Shown here piece after piece: positions 41,565 through 49,992 of a stretch of DNA of 64,000 bases. The stretch is from Weizmannia acidilactici (lineage in GTDB: Bacteria; Bacillota; Bacilli; Bacillales; Bacillaceae_C). The notes beneath the pieces were generated by a model. It saw nothing but the letters and a program-made list of their open reading frames with translations. It was not told where the DNA came from and made no database searches. A program made the translations under genes and the position numbers. The stretch is from the NCBI RefSeq assembly GCF_008974225.1, contig NZ_BKZR01000012.1:13920-77919 (forward strand), written 5' to 3'. The stretch's first letter is position 1; the number at the start of each line of letters is the position of its first letter.

Positions 41565-42797
41565 TTAATGCGGCGGATTCATCAGCAATGCTTTTTTCCG
41601 CATACGCGCATATTTTCCTTCCGCCACAAACGGCATTTGCGGGTCCGGAGCATTCAAAAGCCGTGAAACTTTAGATTGATAGATGACGGAAAGCGCCCTG
41701 AAAGCCGCTTCCCTGTTTTGGATATTCAGCGTATTTCTTTTCATTTTTTCAAGCTGTTCCTTGTTTTGGATCAAGCTGATTAAGCGGCGAATTAAATCGT
41801 GCCCGTCCGCAGCCTCCACCGCTGCGCCCGCCTGGGTTAAAAACGCTGCATTATCTTCTTCCTGGCCTGGCAGCGCCTTATACAAAATCATCGGAAGTTC
41901 CATTGCCAATGCTTCCGCCGTTGTCACCCCGCCCGGTTTTGTAATCATCACATCCGAAACGGCCATTAAATCACGCACATAATCAATATAGCCGTGTACG
42001 TACACAGCATGCCTTGTCCCTTCCAAATCGTTCATCAGCCGGACGCGGAGCTTTTCATTATGCCCGCAGACAATCAGCAGCTGCATGCGGAAAGGCACGG
42101 CGTCCAATTTTTCGGCCGTGAATAGCCCATTTCCGAATAATCCTTCGCCGCCGCCCATCACAAGCACGGTCGGCAAATCCGGATCAAGATGGTATTTTTC
42201 ACACAAAGCATTTTTATTTACAGGTTTTAAGAAGCTCGGTTTGATCGGAATCCCGGTATACGAGATTTTCCGTCCCGGAATGCCAAGCCGGATCAACTGC
42301 TGGCGTACCTTGTAAGAGCCGACTAAATAATGGTCTGTATACGGATGCAGCCATGAGCTGTGGTGTGTGTGGTCGGTAATGACCGTCACAAGCGGAATGT
42401 CGGTCAGCCCGTATTCCTTTAATTTGGAAATCATGCTTGACGCAAACGGGTACGTGCTGACAATGACAGTAGGACGTACCATTTTCAGCATACGTAACGT
42501 TTTTTTCATTCCCAATGAAAAAAAGGCATTTAATGTTTTCGAAAATGTGTTAAATTGATAGGTTTTGTAGTACATATAGCCATAGAGATTCGGAAACTTT
42601 TTAATGCCTTTCATATATACATAGTGGCTGACCGGATACAGAGCGGGATGCACCCATTCCATAAAATCAATGACAACCGGGTCGGCTTCCGGGGAACGGA
42701 TTTTCATCGCCTGCTCAATTGCACGGGCTGCCTGCAAATGCCCTTCCCCGAAAGCGCCTGTCAAAATTAATACTTTATCTTTTTTCTTGTTGGCCAT
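41565..42797 (-). CDS. Glycosyltransferase of the MGDG-synthase / UgtP family
   Basis: This 410-residue GT28-like enzyme probably transfers a sugar to a lipid. The N-terminus has the family motif GAFGEGHLQAARAI; the C-terminal nucleotide-sugar domain has MGGGEGLFGNGLF and TKPGGVTTAEAL. No membrane segment is seen, so it is likely peripheral on the inner face. Processive diacylglycerol glucosyltransferase (UgtP) is the best-known relative. It is paralogous to the gene at 45652-46815 in the same cluster. AGAGGGGAAAGAGA precedes the ATG. Confidence 0.87.
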   Translation of the reverse strand: MANKKKDKVLILTGAFGEGHLQAARAIEQAMKIRSPEADPVVIDFMEWVHPALYPVSHYVYMKGIKKFPNLYGYMYYKTYQFNTFSKTLNAFFSLGMKKTLRMLKMVRPTVIVSTYPFASSMISKLKEYGLTDIPLVTVITDHTHHSSWLHPYTDHYLVGSYKVRQQLIRLGIPGRKISYTGIPIKPSFLKPVNKNALCEKYHLDPDLPTVLVMGGGEGLFGNGLFTAEKLDAVPFRMQLLIVCGHNEKLRVRLMNDLEGTRHAVYVHGYIDYVRDLMAVSDVMITKPGGVTTAEALAMELPMILYKALPGQEEDNAAFLTQAGAAVEAADGHDLIRRLISLIQNKEQLEKMKRNTLNIQNREAAFRALSVIYQSKVSRLLNAPDPQMPFVAEGKYARMRKKALLMNPPH

Positions 42798-42821
42798 TCT
42801 CTTTCCCCTCTACTTTTCCGT

Positions 42822-42868
42822 CTATTCAATCAAAAAGCCGGCTGCGCATCTATGAATGTGCGGTTTGG
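42822..42868 (-). terminator. Terminator of the bactofilin-like membrane protein gene
   Basis: Read leftwards, GCC-n5-GC-n-CAT and ATG-n-GC-n4-GGC pair with mismatches around a short loop and lead into TTTTT. It separates the sigma-factor part of the cluster from the glycosyltransferase part. Confidence 0.45.
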
Positions 42869-42985
42869 CTTCAAAATCCGCAAGCCCCGGGGCCCGGACT
42901 TTTGATACAATAAAATAGACTTCCTGCTGAAATAAAAAGTTCATTACAATATTTTGCCCACGGATAAATTTTCGCGTCCGCCTAT

Positions 42986-43840
42986 TTACGCCCGTATGTT
43001 TTTTCTGTTTTTCCATTTCTGATAAAGCCATGTCACCGTTAATCCAAGTGAGTACCAGGACAGGAGTAGAAAAATGACCTCACCGATTAATGGAATGCTG
43101 CACAGCGCGATCAGGATCGTGGCTCCCGTTAAGAGAACAAGCCATTCCGACCGCCCTTTTAAAACGGAAAATTCGCTGCCAACTTCCCGGCTGAGAAACG
43201 CCATACCGGCGATAAATGAAACAAAAATAGCCAGCAAGATCAGCACGACAAGCGGGATTCCGATGACCGTAATTGTCAAAAGCAGGCTGAGCGCGGTGAG
43301 CGCCAACATCATCAAAAATCCGGTAATGATCAATCTCCCGGGCCGCATGTAAAGCGGGTCCATCCCGCTGAAGATTTTCTTTCGTGTAAAGACGCCAAAC
43401 AGTACCGTTAAAATAATGAAAACCAGGCTGGCGGCAAGCCTGAAAAACCACAGGGCAAGAAGGATCATTCCGGCGAAAATCATGCTGTCAAGTGTTTTGT
43501 TATTCATATTTACGGAAATAACGTGCTCCGTTACTTTTGCACCCGGTTCCTGCCTGATGTTCCCCCCGAGTACAAACACAGAGCCGTGGATATCGGCCGA
43601 TTTTTTGATGTCCAAATTGCCGTTAATGACAATTACCGCCGTCCTTACATATCCGCTGACAGTTGCGTCATCCCCGAGCACAATTACATTTTCCACTTTC
43701 TCGTTTTCCGGGACCACCGTCTGCCGATCATGGATAATAATTCTTTTCTCTTTTGCAAGTACAGGGTGGACCGTCGCCCCCATGTATAGAAAAAGCAAAA
43801 GCAAAGCCAAAAAGCTGATCAGTATTTTTTGGGCTTTCAT
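42986..43840 (-). CDS. Membrane protein with bactofilin-like repeat domain
   Basis: This 284-residue protein has a signal-like N-terminus (ISFLALLLLFLYMGATV), then a short extracytoplasmic beta-repeat domain (NVIVLGDDATVSG, AVIVINGNLDIKKSADIHGSVFVLGGNI) of the polymer-forming/bactofilin type. About six membrane segments follow, ending in YQKWKNRKNIRA. It follows the anti-sigma gene with 15 bases between, so it is likely part of the sigma-factor operon and may be a sensor or effector. Function is unknown. Confidence 0.8.
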   Translation of the reverse strand: MKAQKILISFLALLLLFLYMGATVHPVLAKEKRIIIHDRQTVVPENEKVENVIVLGDDATVSGYVRTAVIVINGNLDIKKSADIHGSVFVLGGNIRQEPGAKVTEHVISVNMNNKTLDSMIFAGMILLALWFFRLAASLVFIILTVLFGVFTRKKIFSGMDPLYMRPGRLIITGFLMMLALTALSLLLTITVIGIPLVVLILLAIFVSFIAGMAFLSREVGSEFSVLKGRSEWLVLLTGATILIALCSIPLIGEVIFLLLSWYSLGLTVTWLYQKWKNRKNIRA

Positions 43841-43855
43841 AATCTTCTCCTTCCC

Positions 43856-44362
43856 CTACTCCTTCACCGGCTTCATTTTCAAAAGGCTTATGACCAGCCA
43901 TAAACAAACGGCCAAAATTACGGAAGTGGCAATCATAATGGCCGCAGACAGATTTGGAAGGGCGGAAAGAATCGACAATGCAATATGGAAACCGCTTGAA
44001 ACGATATTGGCCAGCCCGGATGCAATGTCCATGCCGACATAAAACGGCTTTCTTAAAACAGGATACATCGCAAACCCTGCAACAAGGATGCAAACGGCAA
44101 AGAACCAGATAAATACGCGGTAATTCATCACCAAATTTTCCTCTGCGTAAATTTTTGACATGACCGCTTTTTCAAATTGAAAGCCAGGCAGTTCAACCGA
44201 ATCGTAAAACTGCTTGATTTTCGCCTGTACCGCCTGCAGTTCTTCGAGTTCCTGCCTGCAGAGCGGGCAAACGGAAAGATGGGATTCCACCATTTTGCGT
44301 TCTTCGTTATTTAATTCGTCATCCATGAAAGCCGACAGCAGATCCTGGACATGTTCTTCCAT
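43856..44362 (-). CDS. Zinc-finger anti-sigma factor (membrane-bound)
   Basis: This 168-residue protein has an N-terminal zf-HC2/ZAS domain with HxxxCxxC (VESHLSVCPLC) near residues 28-35, then two or three membrane segments (FIWFFAVCILVAGFAMYPV; IMIATSVILAVCLWLVI). This is the structure of ECF anti-sigma factors that hold their sigma at the membrane. Its gene begins four bases after the sigma gene, the standard pairing. GAGGGTGATGAA precedes the ATG. Confidence 0.9.
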   Translation of the reverse strand: MEEHVQDLLSAFMDDELNNEERKMVESHLSVCPLCRQELEELQAVQAKIKQFYDSVELPGFQFEKAVMSKIYAEENLVMNYRVFIWFFAVCILVAGFAMYPVLRKPFYVGMDIASGLANIVSSGFHIALSILSALPNLSAAIMIATSVILAVCLWLVISLLKMKPVKE

Positions 44363-44366
44363 TTCA

Positions 44367-44900
44367 TCACCCTCTTGAAAGTTCGTTTTTTAAGGCTTTT
44401 CTCGCGGTGTTGATACGCGATTTTACCGTGCCGAGGGGAATCCTCATGATTTTTGCAATCTCATCATACGAATAGCCTTCTATATCGCGAAGAACCAGGG
44501 CCGTCCGGTGTTCCGGCGATAATTTTTCCATCGCATCCCGGATATCAAACCTTAGATTGGCGCGTTCGATATTGGAAGCAGGCCTGGACAGCGTTTCTTC
44601 GTCCATTTCCGTTTGGAGCGCCGCCTTTTTCTTCAGTTTTTTCAGCCTGTCGTAACACAAATTCGATACGATCCTCGCCATCCAGGATGCAAATGCATAG
44701 GCATGCTCAAGCTTATCTAAAGAGTAATAGGCTTTTACAAAAGCTTCCTGGGCAATATCTTCCGCTTCCATCCTATCGTTGACCATTGCATATGCATGCC
44801 GGAACACTTCCCCTTTAAACCGGGTGACAAGTGCGGCAAACGCATCTATATCCCCGCTTTTGGCCTGCTGGATTAACCTTGTCAAATCCTGCTCCACCAT
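44367..44900 (-). CDS. ECF (extracytoplasmic function) sigma factor
   Basis: This 177-residue protein has sigma region 2 (AYAMVNDRMEAEDIAQEAFVKAYYSLDKL) and region 4 (LSPEHRTALVLRDIEGYSYDEIAKIMRIPLGTVKSRINTARKAL pattern), typical of SigW/RpoE-like factors. ATG at 44900 follows GGGAGTTGAAC; the longer frame to 44987 is not family-like. It is followed by its anti-sigma gene. An ECF-type autoregulatory promoter was sought upstream but not found with confidence. Confidence 0.92.
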   Translation of the reverse strand: MVEQDLTRLIQQAKSGDIDAFAALVTRFKGEVFRHAYAMVNDRMEAEDIAQEAFVKAYYSLDKLEHAYAFASWMARIVSNLCYDRLKKLKKKAALQTEMDEETLSRPASNIERANLRFDIRDAMEKLSPEHRTALVLRDIEGYSYDEIAKIMRIPLGTVKSRINTARKALKNELSRG

Positions 44901-45068
44901 GTTCAACTCCCTATAAAAACAACGAGGTTTTTTGCCGCGATCCCAGGCATGTGCAAAGCGGAAAGAACATTGCAGACTGGCGCACATCCCCGGTTTATTT
45001 CTTATTTATTATGGCTTATTTCTCTCTTTATATCATCGGGTATGCTGCCGGATTCCTCCCTTTTTTGT

Positions 45069-45671
45069 TTAATGGTTTGCCTTGCGCCCCATTTTAACTT
45101 TTCCGACCAGAAACCTGCCGATAACCGCCAAACAGATGAGCAGTAAAATCCCCAACCCGGTAGCCGTCATAAGCTTTGGGTCAGTTTGAAACATGTTGCC
45201 GATCTTTTTCAAAAACAGTTCATATGATTTACCAAGAAACAAGACGGCAAACGCCCAAGGATAAATACCGATAAAGGTGAGAATGCCGTATTTTAATTTC
45301 GGCACATTGCTGAACCCGGCCACATACGAAATATAATTGCCGATGCCAAACGGCCTTGTAATCGCAATGCTCCAGGCGCCGAACCGGTTGAACATTTGCC
45401 GGCCCATATGGATGCCTTTTTGGAGCTTTGGCGGTATGCGGCCATGGAGCTTGAGGGCGAGAAAATACGGGATAAAACTTGCCGCAGTATATATGACCGC
45501 CATGATGCCCGCCTGAAAAGCGGTTTCGGTCATCGACAGTTTCAAAATATACCCGTACGAAATGATAATGAAAATGCCCGGAAACGGAACGGAAGCCCCT
45601 TCGAGAAACATGACAAAATACACACCGAAAATGCCTATCCCCTGCAGAAAATCAATAAGATGTTGAAACAT
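45069..45671 (-). CDS. DedA family membrane protein
   Basis: This 200-residue protein of the DedA/SNARE-associated family has about five membrane segments. The family features FLEGASVPFPGIFIIISYG, RFGAWSIAITRPFGIGNYISYVAG and GIYPWAFAVLFLGKSYE are present. Members flip or transport undecaprenyl phosphate or phospholipids, which fits the BcrC-like phosphatase nearby. Its start overlaps the end of the upstream glycosyltransferase gene by 20 bases. Confidence 0.9.
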   Translation of the reverse strand: MFQHLIDFLQGIGIFGVYFVMFLEGASVPFPGIFIIISYGYILKLSMTETAFQAGIMAVIYTAASFIPYFLALKLHGRIPPKLQKGIHMGRQMFNRFGAWSIAITRPFGIGNYISYVAGFSNVPKLKYGILTFIGIYPWAFAVLFLGKSYELFLKKIGNMFQTDPKLMTATGLGILLLICLAVIGRFLVGKVKMGRKANH

Positions 45672-46815
45672 ACAGTTTGTCCTTTAAAGCAGTTTTCAGT
45701 TTTTGGTTGGCTTTGCGCCCAAGCAGGCCGTTGATCAGCATCATAAATTCCTTGTCCCGCACCTCGATTTCACTACCGTATGCGCGCAGCTGCCGGTAAA
45801 ATTCGGCCATTTGCTTTTCATCCATCAAAATCTCCATAATTTGCTTCTCGACCGGTTTTTCATAATCAAGTTCAAATACAAGCCCCCGCTCCTTCAAAAA
45901 AGCAAGGTTCACTTTTTCCTGGCCGGGAAGCACGGAATGGATAAAAATCGGGAGCTTTTTTTGGATGACTTCGCTGATCGTGACACCTCCAGGCTTCGTA
46001 ATAATCGCGTCGGCTTCATCGTACAGCCGGCTCATTTCCTTTCTTGACTGGATATACGAAATCGGTATGATATTTTTCCGCCCCCAGCCGCGCAATTTGT
46101 TGAAAAGCGCTTCATTTTTGCCGCAAAGCACGTAATAATCCGCCCCTCCGGATGTTTTTAATCCTTTCAACAGGCGAGTTAAATCCCCCAGACCGCTGCT
46201 ACCCCCGGAGATTAAGATTTTTTTTCTTGAAGTATGGCGGCGGATCATTTCTTCCTTAAAATCTTCATGGATCGGGATGCCGGTCACGTAAATATTCCGT
46301 GCAGGCACTCCACATTGGATCAGCATTGATTTTACATGCCGGTTCGGGACAAAATGGACATCAATTTCCTTTTTCCCCCACAAACCGTTGACGAAAAAAT
46401 CGGTGTAGGCATTGATGACTGGGATGTTGATTTTTCCTTTTGACTTTAATTTACTGAGCAGCATCGACGGAAAACTGTGCGTGCAAATGACAAGATCAGG
46501 ATTTTCCTCCGCCACCAGTTTTTCCATCTTCTTGATAAAGAGCTGCTGGTATAATTTTAACAGCGCCGTCTGATCAGAATCCGCGTTGATAAAATGTTTG
46601 TACAGCCATTGGTATGTCCGCGGCGCTTTTGAAATCCATTTCAAATACGTCTTTGTGACAATTTTTTCAAGTCTTTCGCTCGTATAGGAAATCAAGTCGA
46701 TCTTCTTAATTTCAAGCTGTCTGTCCATCTTTTCCAATTTATTGATTAAAGCCTCTGCGACTTGGTGATGGCCAGAAGGCATTTTCAACAAAGGCAAAAT
46801 TAAGATTTTGTTCAA
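45652..46815 (-). CDS. Second MGDG-synthase-like glycosyltransferase
   Basis: This 387-residue GT28-like protein shares the layout of the product of 41565-42797: LLKMPSGHHQVAEAL at the N-terminus, TGIPIHEDF in the middle and ISGGSSGLGDLTRLL plus TKPGGVTISEVIQ in the C-terminal domain. The TTG start at 46815 has GGAGGAGGGAGACTGC directly upstream; ATG at 46845 would lie ahead of that site. It heads a leftward group with the DedA, sigma and anti-sigma genes. The acceptor is unknown. Confidence 0.85.
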   Translation of the reverse strand: MNKILILPLLKMPSGHHQVAEALINKLEKMDRQLEIKKIDLISYTSERLEKIVTKTYLKWISKAPRTYQWLYKHFINADSDQTALLKLYQQLFIKKMEKLVAEENPDLVICTHSFPSMLLSKLKSKGKINIPVINAYTDFFVNGLWGKKEIDVHFVPNRHVKSMLIQCGVPARNIYVTGIPIHEDFKEEMIRRHTSRKKILISGGSSGLGDLTRLLKGLKTSGGADYYVLCGKNEALFNKLRGWGRKNIIPISYIQSRKEMSRLYDEADAIITKPGGVTISEVIQKKLPIFIHSVLPGQEKVNLAFLKERGLVFELDYEKPVEKQIMEILMDEKQMAEFYRQLRAYGSEIEVRDKEFMMLINGLLGRKANQKLKTALKDKLYVSTSY

Positions 46816-46944
46816 GCAGTCTCCCTCCTCCTTCCGGAAGCCCATTCTTCTTTACATTAAATAGACTGCCGCAAAACATCAGAAGTTCATTCGATTTATT
46901 TTTCTGCAATGGATATTGTGAAATTCGCTTCAATCATCTGGAAA

Positions 46945-47068
46945 TAGATTCCAAATAATTGTGTAAAAAGGGGGCATCATCATGATACGAGTTAAAATGT
47001 TTTTAACAAAAAAATTTTACGAAGGATATGATGATGACCAACTCTTTTACACAATAATATGGACTTGA
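46945..47068. mobile_element. IS256-like remnant or MITE
   Basis: Two inverted ends face each other: CCAAATAATTGTGTAAAA at the left (46951-46968) and, complemented, CCATATTATTGTGTAAAA at the right. This resembles IS256-family terminal repeats as I recall them. Between them are only about 80 bp, which include a CATCATCAT/ATGATGATG pair and an AT-rich centre. No transposase is present, so it is either a solo end pair or a non-autonomous derivative. Confidence 0.5.
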
Positions 47069-47144
47069 CCTCACCTGGGCTTTTCCCGCAGAAACTCGAC
47101 GGATTTCACGAAAATCAACATCATTGTATTTTGCAAAAAAGCTG

Positions 47145-47354
47145 TACATAAAATTGCAAAATTGAATACAGTGAATTGCAACGAAAAATACATAATCAAA
47201 TCGATTTGACAAGGAGCCTCCAAGGGCATGATTACGAGCCTTAAAAGCCAGATGTCACAAGGAATCTGGCTCCGTCAGCAAAGGCTATCATGCCCACCTC
47301 TCCATGTAAAAACGTGGGTCATACCTTATGTAATTTGTTTTGCAATTTTATGTA
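47145..47354. repeat. Inverted-repeat-bounded, highly structured element
   Basis: Perfect 17-bp inverted repeats TACATAAAATTGCAAAA lie at 47145-47161 and, complemented, at 47338-47354. Between them is a nested stem: GGGCATGAT/ATCATGCCC (47224-47232 with 47287-47295), AGCCTT/AAGGCT (47237-47242 with 47281-47286) and AGCCAGAT/ATCTGGCT (47246-47253 with 47264-47271). A small CCCAC/GTGGG hairpin follows at 47293-47318. It carries no gene. It could be a non-autonomous mobile element or a structured RNA. It matches no riboswitch class I could recognise. Confidence 0.6.
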
Positions 47355-47405
47355 TGGCCTTTTGCACCATACAATCATCCAGTAACAAAACAACGGCCGA
47401 AATCA

Positions 47406-48492
47406 TCAGCCGCCTATCGCTTTGTTATAGGTTAAATCGAAGTTGAAGCTTCCGTTGACGCCTTTAATTGTGCATTTTGTATCCCTATGCTGCCACACAT
47501 CCGCCTTCATCCCGAGCGTCGCATTGTAGCGGGCAATCCACAGCAGATTACCTGTTAGTTTCGATCCATTCAGGCGGGTTTTGTAAAAATTGTAATACGT
47601 ATAGATGCCGACGTTCTTATAGCCTTTTCTATTCAGCTCCGTAATAAACGTTTTTACAAAATTTGTCAGCGTATCTTTGTTTTTTGATAAATTTTCATAT
47701 TCCACGTCGACAAAAACAGAGCAAATCTTGGGTTTCACAGGATCCACCCTTGCTGCAAAATGGTCAGCCTCCTTTTTGGCCGTGGCCGTAGAGGTTGCAT
47801 CAAACATATGGTAGGCATGCACTTTTAAGCCCGCATTATAGGTGTTATAAGCATCTTGCTTAAAATAATCTGCAGTCCCTGATTTCGGCAGGTCCACACC
47901 TTCGCTTGCCTTAATAATCGCAAAACTGAAACCGGCCGCTTTCACTTTTGTAAAATCAGTGCCGCCTGTTCCAGACGACTGCAAATATGATAAATCAATC
48001 CCCCGTTTCGCATAGCGGACGACGTGGGTATCATACGTTTGCGCATAGCCGTAATAGCCGTTTGCATAGCCGATCGTCAGCCAATGGCCCTGCTTTGCGT
48101 ACACTTTGATCGACAGATAAAGCGTGTTCTTCATGGTTTTCCCTGTATTCATGTCATGCAAATAGACCGTGTCGGCAGCATAACCGGTGTACCATACTTT
48201 CGGCTTTCCGCTTGCTACATTTTTTATACGTGTAAGCCGTCTTGTTTTTATAAACGATCTTGTAATAACTGCCTGTAGTACCGGACACAAAGACAGGGGC
48301 ATTTTTCGGCAGCGTGCCGATCACTTTACTTGAACCGGACGCTTTCGCATGAATGTTAATGGCTTTGAAAGCATGTTTGAACGTAATGCTTGATGCATTC
48401 GCTACAGGGATAAAACTTTTCATATCAAAAGCAAGCGTGAATATCATGGCAATCAGAAAGACAGAAATGATTTTAAAAAAATTTTTAGACAT
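47406..48492 (-). pseudogene. Frameshifted GH25 lysozyme with SH3-like domains
   Basis: The N-terminal frame (48154-48492) encodes a signal peptide (IISVFLIAMIFTLAF) and an SH3-like domain up to IVYKNKTAYTY. The continuing frame (47406-48302) resumes with KNVASGKPKVWYTG and gives the second SH3-like part. It ends in a GH25 muramidase domain with RGIDLSYLQ, FAIIKASEG and FVDVEYE active-site motifs. The break is at a run of six A (48220-48225); five A would restore one frame. The gene is either truly inactivated, phase-variable, or a sequencing error. A related intact lysozyme is at 54211. Confidence 0.82.
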
Positions 48493-48533
48493 AGGCCCTC
48501 CTTTATTGTAACCGGCATTTAATATTCAAAAGA

Positions 48534-48570
48534 AAAACCCGGCACCTCTACTATGTCAGAAAAACCGGGC
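48534..48570 (-). terminator. Terminator of the two-component genes
   Basis: Read leftwards, GCCCGG and CCGGGT flank a loop and are followed by TTTTTC. Confidence 0.6.
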
Positions 48571-48606
48571 AAGAACAGAGATTACTAGATACAAAGAAAG
48601 GATGAA

Positions 48607-49992
48607 TTAATCCTTTCCCTGCCGGACTGCAGCTTTCAGTTTCACCGTAAACGAACATCCGGAAGGTTCAAGGTCGCTCACCCGGATTTCACCCCCGTTG
48701 ATTTCTACCAATTGTTTCACGATTGCAAGGCCGAGCCCAGTCCCGCCAATTTTGCTGTTCCTAGATTTATCGATCCTGTAAAAACGTTCAAAGATTTTTT
48801 CCTTTTCCTCATCGGGGATGGCCGGTCCCGAATTTTGGACAGACACGATGCACGCCTCCCCCTTCCTGCGCACCTCGAGGCGGACCCACCCGTCTTTCGG
48901 TGTATATTTTCCGGCATTGTCGAGCAAAGAAACAATGATGCTATGAAAATGGTCTTCTGAAATAGCTGCAACCACATCTTCTTCAATTTCGGAAGTGAAT
49001 TTTTGCCGGATGACCGGCTTGAAATCTTCCGAAATATTTTTCGCAATGATCGAGAGGTTTGCCGTTTCACCGGCCGCCGCCGGCTGATCGAGTTTTGCCG
49101 CCATTAAAAGCTGGTCAATCAGCCGCTGCATCCGCTTCGATTCTTCATTAATAAAGCGGGCGGACCGTTCAATCACTTCCGGATGGTCTTTCCCGCGTCT
49201 CAGGATCAAATTGACGTGCCCATGAATGGCTGCTAGCGGCGTCCGCAGTTCATGGGAGGCATCCGAAACAAAGTCTTTCTCGCGCTGGACCTGCTGGTTG
49301 AGCCGGTCCATTAAATGATTAAACGCGATCGCCAAGTCCTTCACTTCCGCAGGACCTTTCGGGACAGCAACGTTGAACTGGAGGTTCTCCGCCGTCAGGC
49401 TTTTGATCATGCTTGTCAGGTCGGTAAGCGGTTTGCTAAGCCGGCGGGACAGCTTATAGATCACAAATGAGCCGATCAAAGCACCGGCAAGCAGGCTGAA
49501 AAAAAGCACCCGGACCATGGATTCCATAAACTCATGGACGGCCGCCATCTTGGCATAAATTTTAAACGTATAATGCCGGTAAGAAATACGATCATAGTAA
49601 ACCGGCATCGTATCGCTCTTCAATAAAAATGGGAAAAACCCTTTCGCCTGCGCCATGCTGTGTTCTTTATCCCGGATACTCTCGCTGCCATCGGAATAAA
49701 TGGTTTTTCCGTCCGGTGTTTCAATATGCACGTAAACATTCGGATGGTTTTCATAAATCACATTATTAATCGCACTGTCCCAGTCCGGATGTTTTTTCTT
49801 TGCTGTTAAAACCAGCAAATTCTCAATATGCCGCACCTCGGTTTTTGTGTTTTTATAAAGCTGATAACTGACAATGGTACTGACGATGATTCCGATAAAC
49901 AGAACGGTAGCAAGCAAAATCAGGATGTACGAAACATTCATCCGGAACACCATTGTATTAAACCGGTTTTTGGATGCCGCCGTATGCTTCAT
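48607..49992 (-). CDS. Sensor histidine kinase
   Basis: This 461-residue kinase has two membrane segments (residues about 17-42 and 160-182) around an extracytoplasmic sensor loop. A HAMP domain, the phospho-acceptor DASHELRTPLAAIHG near residue 247, the N box LLDNAGKYTPKDG and the G box GGTGLGLAIVKQL follow. Its start overlaps the regulator stop by 4 bases (ATGA). The signal is unknown; the divergent glycosyltransferases suggest envelope-related control. Confidence 0.93.
   Translation of the reverse strand: MKHTAASKNRFNTMVFRMNVSYILILLATVLFIGIIVSTIVSYQLYKNTKTEVRHIENLLVLTAKKKHPDWDSAINNVIYENHPNVYVHIETPDGKTIYSDGSESIRDKEHSMAQAKGFFPFLLKSDTMPVYYDRISYRHYTFKIYAKMAAVHEFMESMVRVLFFSLLAGALIGSFVIYKLSRRLSKPLTDLTSMIKSLTAENLQFNVAVPKGPAEVKDLAIAFNHLMDRLNQQVQREKDFVSDASHELRTPLAAIHGHVNLILRRGKDHPEVIERSARFINEESKRMQRLIDQLLMAAKLDQPAAAGETANLSIIAKNISEDFKPVIRQKFTSEIEEDVVAAISEDHFHSIIVSLLDNAGKYTPKDGWVRLEVRRKGEACIVSVQNSGPAIPDEEKEKIFERFYRIDKSRNSKIGGTGLGLAIVKQLVEINGGEIRVSDLEPSGCSFTVKLKAAVRQGKD

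Noticed and set aside
42822..43031. 69-codon leftward reading frame between two envelope genes
   Set aside because: It overlaps the bactofilin-like gene out of frame and includes a terminator-like hairpin.
44901..45068. ECF-type autoregulatory promoter upstream of the sigma gene
   Set aside because: No TGAAAC-type -35 with a CGT -10 at 16-17 bp spacing was found.
47003..47212. 69-codon leftward reading frame
   Set aside because: It spans parts of the IS256-like remnant and the left arm of the structured element; composition is not protein-like and there is no ribosome site.
47224..47318. Known riboswitch class for the stem structure
   Set aside because: TPP, purine, c-di-GMP, c-di-AMP, ZTP, fluoride and manganese core signatures were looked for by eye and not found.
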